In this document: piece by piece, positions 6,859-12,427 of the stretch
Numbering within the stretch: the first letter of the stretch is position 1
Layout: each line of letters opens with the position of its first letter
Assembly: GCA_030838025.1 (NCBI GenBank)
Contig: JAUTXM010000046.1
Location: 1 to 12,427 of the forward strand
Origin: Acidimicrobiaceae bacterium
Lineage (GTDB): Bacteria; Actinomycetota; Acidimicrobiia; Acidimicrobiales; Palsa-688
Length of the DNA: 12,427 bases
Reading direction: 5' to 3'
The notes under the pieces: model-generated
What the model saw: only the letters and a program-made list of their open reading frames with translations
Told to the model about the DNA's origin: nothing
Database searches by the model: none
Made by a program: the position numbers and the translations under genes

Positions 6859-7943
6859 GCCAAGCGGGCGAGACCGAGGAGCGCCTGGCGCCAGGCCTGC
6901 TTGGTCACGGCGGGTTCGAACGCCGCCAGCCGCACGCGACCCCGCTCGACGAGGGTCTTGCGCAACGGCTCGTCAGTCAGCAGCTGCGCCCACGCCTCGG
7001 CCGCCACCGCCGGACCATCGTCGGCATCGAGGATCAGCCCCGCGTCGCCTGCGGTCTCCGGGATGGCGGTGAACCGGCGGGCCTGGAACGGGAGGTCGAA
7101 CGCCATCGCCTCCAGGAGGGGCACGCAGAAACCCTCGTGTTCGCTGGCGGTCACGAAAAGGTCGGCCCGGCGCATGTATGCGGCCAGCATGGGCTTGGAG
7201 ACCGATCCGGCCAGTGTCGCCCGATCGAGATGGAGTTCTTCGATCTGGGACTGGAGCGCACCGGCATAGCCCGGCAACCGGTGCGAACCGACGAGCACGA
7301 GGTTGGCATCACGCATGCGATAGGTCGACAGTATGTGGAAGGCCTCGATGAGGAAGTCGGCTCGCTTGTGGGGCAGGAGCTGGCCTACAAAGAGGATCAC
7401 CGGTCCGTCGTGGTGCGTGCGGAGCCGTTCGGCCAACGCAGCGTCGGCCTCGGTATCCCGGAGATCCTCGACATTGGCCACGATCGGAAGCACATCGACC
7501 TGCTCGAAGCCCAGGTCGCGCAGCTCACAGGCGTTGTATTCCGAGTCGGCCAAGACCAGCTCGGCGCGCGGCCGCAGCCGTTTCAGCTCGTCGCGGCCGG
7601 CATCGAGCAGATCGGCGAAGCCCGGGTCGTACGGCCGGAACGGTTCGGATGGCGAGATGTTGTGATAGATGATCACCAGGCGTTCCGGTCGCTTTAGCAC
7701 GAAATCCGCCACCGCCGGTTCGCCGATCGACACATGGAGCACCAGCAGATCCCGGTCCTTTCGTGCTCCCGGCCGGGCGCCGTACTCCGAAAGCGGGACG
7801 ATCTCGCTCGCCAGCCGTTCGTCGTAGTAATAGGCGAACACGTCAGACCTGGCGTCGGGCAAGAGGAGTTGCCGCAGTGTCAAGGCGAAGTTGGTGATGG
7901 CATCGCCGGGCGAGGCCGAGACGACCACTTGATCGATGCGCAT
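6855..7943 (-). CDS. GT4 family glycosyltransferase, separate subgroup (GT4c)
   Basis: A 362-residue GT4 enzyme that does not belong to the GT4a/b/d group. Residues 1-175 are the acceptor-side domain, including LVLHVSIGEPAVADF and the conspicuous IIYHNISPSEPFRPYDP at 91-107, a pattern typical of glycan-locus GT4 enzymes. The donor-side domain has FVGQLLPHKRADFLIEAF at 185-202, with the usual Arg replaced by Gln in the GQ variant but the Lys retained (K193), and the EX7E pair E270/E278 in EHEGFCVPLLEAM. It should be active, adding one residue to the chain from an unknown nucleotide sugar. The ATG shares one base with the stop of MTb (TAATG), which decides the start over a longer frame reaching 8447 that merely shadows MTb. 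The stop overlaps GT4d by four bases. Confidence 0.92.
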   Translation of the reverse strand: MRIDQVVVSASPGDAITNFALTLRQLLLPDARSDVFAYYYDERLASEIVPLSEYGARPGARKDRDLLVLHVSIGEPAVADFVLKRPERLVIIYHNISPSEPFRPYDPGFADLLDAGRDELKRLRPRAELVLADSEYNACELRDLGFEQVDVLPIVANVEDLRDTEADAALAERLRTHHDGPVILFVGQLLPHKRADFLIEAFHILSTYRMRDANLVLVGSHRLPGYAGALQSQIEELHLDRATLAGSVSKPMLAAYMRRADLFVTASEHEGFCVPLLEAMAFDLPFQARRFTAIPETAGDAGLILDADDGPAVAAEAWAQLLTDEPLRKTLVERGRVRLAAFEPAVTKQAWRQALLGLARLA

Positions 7944-8977
7944 TAACGCGTCGCTACGACCAGATAACCGTCGGGCGACCACTCCTCGCAATCGACGGTG
8001 CTGAAGCCGGCCTCCCGGCATACGAACACGGCGTAGCGCGCCGGGAGCGACGGGCCGAGCGTGGGATCGAACGTGGGCCGTAACGGCGCCGACGGCTCCG
8101 ACGGCGTCGACGGCTCCGACTGAGGCTCCGGCGACGGCGCCGACGGAGCGGTGCCCCGCGAGAGCACCAGCCGCCCCTCGGGCGACAGCTTTTCGAAAGC
8201 CATGGCGATGAGGTCGACCATCTGTTGGGCGCTCAAGGTGTCCTCCACCGACACGGCGACGACCGCGCCGAGGCTGGCGTCGGCCGTGGTGGCGAGTGTC
8301 GCCAGCGGGCTCGCTCCAGCGGCGACTTCGACGCAGAGGACAGGAGTCCGTCCGTCGAGCGCCGCCGAGGCCGCCCGACGGAGTCGATCCCGTTCCCCCC
8401 GATCGAACACCGCGTCGAATCGATTCCGGCCGAACCACGGCCGCCACCTGCGCTCGGCCACCTCGTGCTCCAGCATTTCGACGCGCAGTGCGAGCGCCTG
8501 GAGGTCGTCGGCCGCCGGTGCCGCCGTCGAGAGGCGCCCCGCCAGCAGCTCGCTGTGGGCGTCTACCAGCTCCACCAGGTCGGCGTGGTGGTGGGTGTCG
8601 GGGCTCTCGGCCACCGCCGCCGCCGCGTCGAGGGCCTCGAGCGTGCGGTCCGCGAACTCCTTTACCTGGTCGAGGATGCCGATCGCCTGGCGGAGGAACA
8701 GCCGGGACATCCCCTTGTGCAGGACCGCCCCCCCGGGAAGGCGGGTGCTGGTAGGAATCCGGTCGGGACTGAACCGCGACGCCCGCCGCGCCTCTTCGAT
8801 CCGCCGGTGCAACGTGGCCAGGCGGGGCATCTGGGCCCGCGATGCGATGATCCGCCGGAAGTGCGCGTCGAGGTCCGCCTCCAAGTCCGGGGGGTACTCT
8901 CCGCTGGCCCGGCGCTCGGCCACGGTGGCTCGCAGCCGCTCGAGCAGGGCGGGCATGGCAAGACCGTCGTCACTCAC
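7943..8977 (-). CDS. Degenerate methyltransferase-like protein (MTb), probable pseudoenzyme
   Basis: This 344-residue protein is a paralogue of MTa. Shared landmarks are RIP...PGG at 73-83, RQ...LDQV at 96-105, RPWF at 179-182, DASLG at 233-237, AMAFEKLSPEGRLVL at 258-272, FDPT at 303-306, REAGFSTVD at 321-329 and the final VATR. The SAM-binding core is missing: where MTa reads DVGFGRGE, this protein reads CVEVAAGA, and about 35 residues that carry the acidic ribose-binding loop in MTa are absent. MTa's VVEHL becomes VEDTL. A Ser/Pro/Glu linker (276-299) replaces the segment before the DPTHERP site. It is unlikely to bind SAM. The N-terminal 210 residues remain helical, so a binding or scaffold role is plausible. 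The frame is open throughout, arguing against simple decay. The GTG start at 8977 lacks a Shine-Dalgarno; an ATG at 8956 is the alternative. Confidence 0.85.
   Translation of the reverse strand: MSDDGLAMPALLERLRATVAERRASGEYPPDLEADLDAHFRRIIASRAQMPRLATLHRRIEEARRASRFSPDRIPTSTRLPGGAVLHKGMSRLFLRQAIGILDQVKEFADRTLEALDAAAAVAESPDTHHHADLVELVDAHSELLAGRLSTAAPAADDLQALALRVEMLEHEVAERRWRPWFGRNRFDAVFDRGERDRLRRAASAALDGRTPVLCVEVAAGASPLATLATTADASLGAVVAVSVEDTLSAQQMVDLIAMAFEKLSPEGRLVLSRGTAPSAPSPEPQSEPSTPSEPSAPLRPTFDPTLGPSLPARYAVFVCREAGFSTVDCEEWSPDGYLVVATR
8085..8146 (-). repeat. Low-complexity direct repeats within MTb
   Basis: On the plus strand GACGGCTCCGAC occurs at 8091-8102 and again at 8109-8120, and GGCGCCGACGG at 8085-8095 and 8136-8146. 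They encode the Ser/Pro/Glu-rich linker that sits where the MTa paralogue has its second substrate region. Repeat expansion is a likely source of this linker. Confidence 0.6.
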
Positions 8978-8978
8978 C

Positions 8979-8988
8979 GTCGGCCGAC
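8979..8988. other. Perfect 10-base palindrome before the MTb start
   Basis: GTCGGCCGAC is self-complementary and ends one base before the proposed GTG start of MTb, where a Shine-Dalgarno would normally lie. It may be chance in GC-rich DNA, a protein-binding site, or part of a structure limiting MTb translation. Confidence 0.35.
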
Positions 8989-8992
8989 ACTA

Positions 8993-9015
8993 GCCGGGGG
9001 GATGCCCCCACCGGC
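8993..9015 (-). other. Strong GC hairpin between GT4b and MTb
   Basis: In the minus-strand transcript this 23-base segment folds into five pairs (GCCGG with CCGGC), one bulged base, four further G-C pairs and a four-base loop (GCAT). It occupies the 52-base gap after the GT4b stop. No run of U follows, so it is a poor intrinsic terminator; an RNA-processing or stability element, or a partial attenuator separating the upstream genes from MTb, is more likely. Confidence 0.4.
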
Positions 9016-9029
9016 CGGCCTCGGCGCCG

Positions 9030-10178
9030 TCATCGGCGCGTCTGGATCACATGCAACAGCCGCTCGTAGCGATCCAAGAGGTCGTCCCATTGGCAGCGGG
9101 ACTCCACGAATCGCCCGCCCTCGTCGCCCAGGGTGGCCGCCGATGCCTCGTCGGTGGTGAGCAGCTCGACTGCCGCTTCGAACCCCGTGAATTCCGCGAA
9201 TCCGACCGCCCCCGCCTCGGGCCGCAGGTCGCCGGCATCGGCGGTCTCCACCAGGCCCGGGCGGCGAAGGCCGCTTCGGTCGGCCCAGACGACGGGCAGT
9301 ACGGGTGCATCCCGGGATTCGATCGTGGCCACCGCCGAGGCCATTGCCGCGACCCGGGCGGCCCGGTCGGGCGCCGCCGTCCAGGAGACATCGGCGGTCG
9401 CAGCGTCGCCCGCATACCCCAGGACCACCAGCTGGAGGGGACCAGGATGGCGCGCCTTGTAGGCCGCGAAGTAGCCAACGATGCGGGCGCAGCCGGCTGT
9501 ACCGCCGACCAGCAAGAGGTACGGCCGGCCGTCGACGGCGGCGTACACGTCGTCGCAAGGGAAAGGCGTTCCCTGCGCCAGCTCGTCCAGTTCGACGACG
9601 TCGAGGCCGCAACCGACGACGGCGCTGGTTCTGATCGTGCCCGCTGCGGGCCTCAGCACCTGCAGCTCCCGGTGGTCGACGAATGCCAGGGCCGACGGCT
9701 GGCGCAGCAGCGTGGCGAACACTCGCAGCCGCAGCCGGGCGTCGGTGCCGGCCAGCGGGTGCAGCACCGTCGGGACCCAGCCGGCGAGAGCCGTCAACGA
9801 GCACCACGCCATATGGCTGGCAGAGCCGGCGACGGCGACGGCATCGAACACCCCGCCGTGGTCGCGGAGCCAGTCGACCAATCCCGGGACCTGGGGCCCG
9901 GCGCCGCGCAACCACTCCGCTTGGAGATCCGGGCCCGGGTGCAGTCCAGCGTCGATGCATTGTCGAAGAAGGCGCTGCCATCCCCCGTGCGCCGGGTCGG
10001 CCTCGTCGGCGACCGGCAGCCGATGGACCACGACTCCGTTTGGCGCGCCCGCGTCGCCCGCGACCAGGACCTCGACCTCGTGGCCCCGCGCCGCCAGCCG
10101 GGCGACGTAGTCCTCACACCACCGCGCGGCGGCGCCACCCGATGGGTAGTGCTCGGCGACGACGAACAGCAGCCGCAT
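9030..10178 (-). CDS. Degenerate GT4-like protein (GT4b), probable pseudoenzyme
   Basis: This 382-residue protein has the GT-B layout and is a paralogue of GT4a and GT4d: MRLLFVVAEHYPSGG at the start, NGVVVHRLPV at 47-56, TVLHPLAG at 137-144, GYFAAYKARHPGPLQLVVLG at 235-254 and WDDLLDRYERLLH at 364-376. The donor-site residues are lost. Where the paralogues read GRxxxxKGS, this protein reads GGTAGCA (225-231), so the Arg and Lys that hold the diphosphate are absent. The EX7E segment is replaced by ESRDAPVLPVVW, in which only the first Glu may remain. It probably cannot transfer sugar by the normal GT4 mechanism and may bind acceptor or partner proteins. Its ATG shares one base with the MTa stop (TGATG), fixing the start. 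The frame is intact for the full domain length. A 52-base gap with a hairpin separates it from MTb. Confidence 0.85.
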   Translation of the reverse strand: MRLLFVVAEHYPSGGAAARWCEDYVARLAARGHEVEVLVAGDAGAPNGVVVHRLPVADEADPAHGGWQRLLRQCIDAGLHPGPDLQAEWLRGAGPQVPGLVDWLRDHGGVFDAVAVAGSASHMAWCSLTALAGWVPTVLHPLAGTDARLRLRVFATLLRQPSALAFVDHRELQVLRPAAGTIRTSAVVGCGLDVVELDELAQGTPFPCDDVYAAVDGRPYLLLVGGTAGCARIVGYFAAYKARHPGPLQLVVLGYAGDAATADVSWTAAPDRAARVAAMASAVATIESRDAPVLPVVWADRSGLRRPGLVETADAGDLRPEAGAVGFAEFTGFEAAVELLTTDEASAATLGDEGGRFVESRCQWDDLLDRYERLLHVIQTRR

Positions 10179-11383
10179 CAGCGGGTCGCGATGACGGCGT
10201 AATCCCCCGGTCCGAACAGCAGCTGATTGAGCTTGTCGAGATTCGCGGTCGCCGCGGGCTCACCGTTGACGGGAGCCAGACGCTCGTCATCGGCGGGCCA
10301 GGAGCGCCGGTCGATCTCGACGGCTCCGAATCCCACCTGCTGGCACAGGAACTCGAGGTAGGCGGGATGCACGGGACGCTCGTGAGTCGGGTCGATGAAG
10401 AACGAATGGGCGAACACGTACAGGGATTCGGGATTGACCGTCTCCATGATCAACTTGCCGCCGACGCGCAGCTTGTCGAACGCCACCGCCACCAACTCCA
10501 GCAGCCGCTGCGGCGTCAGATGCTCGACCACCTGGATGAGGATGACGCCGCCCAGACTGGCGTCGTCGCAGCTCGCCAGCGTTGCCAGCCCGTCACCGAC
10601 GGCAACGTCGCAGCCTCGGGCCCGGGCCTCGTCCACCAGGGCAGGATCGATCTCGACGCCTCGGGCCGCGACCCCGCGAGCCGCCAGGAGCTCCAGCAGC
10701 TCGCCCCGCCCGAAGCCGACGTCGAGGACGGGCTGGCAGCCGTCGAGGCGCTCGGCGATGTCGCGGTAGCGGTCGAGCATCTCCTCCCGGCTGCCGCGAA
10801 AGCGGTCCTCGAAGTCCTGGTTGCGATACCACGGCCGGAACCTTCTCGACGCTTCGGCGGCTTCGAGTTGCTCGACCCGCTGGCGCAGGTGGACCAGATC
10901 CGGTTCGACTCCCTCCGAGGGTCGTTCGAAGCGGGCCAGGCGGTACAGGATCTCGTCGAGTTGGCGGTCCAGATCGCCATGCGAGTCCGTCAGGTGGTGC
11001 TCGAGGGCGGCGACAACACCGTCGAGGACGACGATGGCCTGGGTCGCCAGGTCGTGCACCTGGTCCAGGGTTCCTTGCGTCTGGCGGCGCACCAACTTGG
11101 CGATGAGCCGATGGGCCGCCTCGCCGCCGGGCATCTCCGAGGTCCCGGGAATTCTGCTCACGTCGAAGTTGGCCCGCCGGCGCAGCGTCTCCAACTCCTG
11201 CCGGAGGGCGGCAACCTCGAGCGCCGGCGCCGACGGTGTACCCCACCGCTCAAGCGATCCATGGCCGTTGCCGTCGTGGGTCGCCACCCCAGCGCGGCCG
11301 TCCTGGATGGCCTGCCGGAGGAGGCTTTCGAGTTCGTGCAATCGGTCCGGTTGGTCGCTATCGGGTGATTGTGTCCCGTCCAC
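10178..11383 (-). CDS. Class I SAM-dependent methyltransferase with long helical N-terminus (MTa)
   Basis: A 401-residue protein. Residues 12-180 are mostly helical with coiled-coil-like stretches (LHELESLLRQAI; LEVAALRQELETLRRR; LVHLRQRVEQLEAAEA) and precede FRPWYRNQDFEDRF at 182-195, a pattern I associate with methyltransferases in bacterial polysaccharide loci. The catalytic domain has SAM loop VLDVGFGRGELLELL at 219-233 (Phe where Cys is common), the acidic VEID at 243-246, VVEHL at 285-289 and a conserved DPTHERPVHP at 331-340. It looks active and probably methylates a sugar of the glycan, either along the chain or as a terminal cap; the coiled-coil head recalls the chain-terminating methyltransferase WbdD, in which a coiled coil sets chain length, but no kinase domain is present. 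The GTG start lies 12 bases after the GT4a stop with AGGA ten bases upstream. The stop overlaps GT4b by one base. Confidence 0.92.
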   Translation of the reverse strand: MDGTQSPDSDQPDRLHELESLLRQAIQDGRAGVATHDGNGHGSLERWGTPSAPALEVAALRQELETLRRRANFDVSRIPGTSEMPGGEAAHRLIAKLVRRQTQGTLDQVHDLATQAIVVLDGVVAALEHHLTDSHGDLDRQLDEILYRLARFERPSEGVEPDLVHLRQRVEQLEAAEASRRFRPWYRNQDFEDRFRGSREEMLDRYRDIAERLDGCQPVLDVGFGRGELLELLAARGVAARGVEIDPALVDEARARGCDVAVGDGLATLASCDDASLGGVILIQVVEHLTPQRLLELVAVAFDKLRVGGKLIMETVNPESLYVFAHSFFIDPTHERPVHPAYLEFLCQQVGFGAVEIDRRSWPADDERLAPVNGEPAATANLDKLNQLLFGPGDYAVIATR

Positions 11384-11393
11384 GGCGGCCCGA

Positions 11394-11397
11394 TCCT
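11394..11397 (-). promoter_or_regulatory. Weak Shine-Dalgarno of MTa
   Basis: AGGA on the minus strand overlaps the GT4a stop codon (TAGGA) and lies ten bases before the MTa GTG, supporting that start and suggesting coupled translation of GT4a and MTa. Confidence 0.45.
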
Positions 11398-12427
11398 ACT
11401 TCCCGGGTAGTGACGACCGGGGTTGGCCAGCCGCCCGGGCTGCCTGAGACTCGAGGAAGCGGCGGTACCGACGGCTCAGTCGCGTCCAGCCAAACCGAGC
11501 CTCGACATAGGCATGTCCGGCCTGTCCCATGGCCGCCGACGTGGCACGATCATCGAGCAGCCGTTCGAGCCCCACTTCGAAGCTGGCGTACGAATCGAAG
11601 GTCAACCCGCCTCGCGAACTCCGCACATGGTGGCGGGTGGCCTCGCAGACGTCGTTGACGAGGACCGGCCGGGCCGCCGTCCAACCTTCGAGCAACGCCA
11701 GCGAGAAGGACTCCAGGGGGGAGGGCGAGACCAGGATCGACGCCGCCCGCAGCGCGCCCCATTTCACCGCTTCGTCAACGGTCCCGGCGACCACGACATC
11801 GGGGTGGGCGGGGACGTGGTCGACGACGGGACCCACGAAGAGCAGGGCGAGCGGACCCGGATGACGTTTCTTGTAGGCCGCGAAGAAGCGGTACAGCAGC
11901 AGCGAGCCCTTCCCCTCGTCCATCCGGCCCAGGCACAGCAGGAACGGGCGGTCCCCGACGCCCGTCTCGGCCCTGGCCCGGGCCACGTCGCCCGGCGCCT
12001 CGATGACGCCGAGACCGATCACCGCCTGCGGGTGGGCGCTCACGACGGGGAAGAACCGCTCGGTCATGGACCGTTCGGCCGCCGTCTGGAACACCAGGGC
12101 CCCCGCCGTTTCGAACACCCGCCGAAAGACCGGCAGCCTGATCGGGGCCTCGTCGTGGGTGGCCGGGTGCAGGACACTGCGCGGGCCGAAGCGCAACACT
12201 CCCTCGACCGTCGGCCAGTACAGGTAGGGGTAGAAGATGATCAGGTCGGCCCCCGACGAAGCGGCCTGGTCGAGGACCTCGGGGCAGACCGGGCCCTGGA
12301 GTTCCAGCCATCGCCGCTCGTCCGCGGGTGTGACCGCGGCTGGATCGGCAAGCACCGGCCCCGACAGTTCGTCGAAGCGGGGATGGCGGGTCCCGGTCGA
12401 CCGAAATCGCCGGACCGTCACCCCGTT
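11396..12427 (-). CDS. GT4 family glycosyltransferase (GT4a), 5' end beyond the window
   Basis: The visible 343 residues start within the N-terminal domain: NGVTVRRF aligns with DGVTVHRL (residue 61 onwards) of GT4d and NGVVVHRL (residue 47 onwards) of GT4b, so roughly 45-60 residues, including the glycine-rich turn, lie off the right edge. The GTG near the edge is an internal Val, not the start. Donor-site motifs are intact: LGRMDEGKGSLLLYRFFAAY around 166-185 with the Arg and Lys, and the EX7E pair in LESFSLALLEGW around 238-249. It should be an active GT-B transferase with an unknown nucleotide-sugar donor. FFAAYKKRHPGPLALLFVG is nearly the same as the equivalent segment of GT4b, marking the two as close paralogues. 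It is the first visible gene of the operon and is followed by MTa after 12 bases. Confidence 0.92.
   Translation of the reverse strand, partial: NGVTVRRFRSTGTRHPRFDELSGPVLADPAAVTPADERRWLELQGPVCPEVLDQAASSGADLIIFYPYLYWPTVEGVLRFGPRSVLHPATHDEAPIRLPVFRRVFETAGALVFQTAAERSMTERFFPVVSAHPQAVIGLGVIEAPGDVARARAETGVGDRPFLLCLGRMDEGKGSLLLYRFFAAYKKRHPGPLALLFVGPVVDHVPAHPDVVVAGTVDEAVKWGALRAASILVSPSPLESFSLALLEGWTAARPVLVNDVCEATRHHVRSSRGGLTFDSYASFEVGLERLLDDRATSAAMGQAGHAYVEARFGWTRLSRRYRRFLESQAARAAGQPRSSLPGK

Noticed and set aside
6855..7943. GT4c as another degenerate glycosyltransferase, because the donor loop reads GQ instead of GR
   Set aside because: The Lys and both EX7E glutamates are present, and a GQ variant is not rare in GT4 enzymes, so it is treated as active.
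7944..8447. N-terminal extension of GT4c
   Set aside because: The extension shadows MTb in another frame and is low-complexity; the homology starts at the ATG at 7943, which overlaps the MTb stop.
9683..11368. Long open frame on the plus strand, 561 codons
   Set aside because: It is antisense to GT4b and MTa, has no recognisable motif, and its N-terminal part is Arg/Pro/Ala repeats.
1..12427. CRISPR array, tRNA, rRNA, insertion sequence or phage genes
   Set aside because: No regularly spaced repeats, no tRNA-like folds, no transposase or phage proteins and no terminal inverted repeats were seen; the window is packed with glycan genes on one strand.

Overview
The window is GC-rich (about two thirds or more G+C by eye), with frequent GTG starts, very tight gene packing and long spurious reading frames on the opposite strand. 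Gene content and protein style suggest a high-GC actinobacterium, possibly of the Acidimicrobiia type; that taxonomic guess is weak and rests only on composition and gene style. All ten genes lie on the minus strand, so transcription runs from position 12427 towards 1. No stretch over 60 bases is non-coding. No RNA gene, CRISPR array, insertion sequence or convincing promoter is visible, so the operon promoter probably lies beyond the right edge.

In transcription order the genes are: a GT4 glycosyltransferase missing its N-terminus at the window edge (GT4a, 11396-12427); a class I SAM methyltransferase with a long helical N-terminus (MTa, 10178-11383); a GT4-like protein without the donor-site residues (GT4b, 9030-10178); a methyltransferase-like protein without the SAM-binding loop (MTb, 7943-8977); a GT4 enzyme of a different subgroup (GT4c, 6855-7943); another GT4 of the GT4a type (GT4d, 5632-6858); a GT2 glycosyltransferase fused to a methyltransferase (4152-5621); GDP-mannose 4,6-dehydratase (gmd, 3101-4093); a small coiled-coil protein (2550-3044); a GT2-GT4 two-domain glycosyltransferase (306-2540); and a J-domain protein cut by the left edge (1-302).

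Together these form the assembly part of a surface or secreted glycan locus. gmd makes GDP-4-keto-6-deoxymannose, the glycosyltransferase modules build the chain, and the methyltransferase modules probably decorate or cap it. The reductase or aminotransferase that would finish the gmd product, the exporter and the ligase are not in the window.

The most striking observation is that the pair GT4a-MTa is followed by a second, homologous pair GT4b-MTb in which both proteins have lost their catalytic motifs while keeping intact reading frames and operon structure. This looks like a duplicated module turned into a pair of pseudoenzymes, perhaps regulatory or scaffold partners of the active pair.
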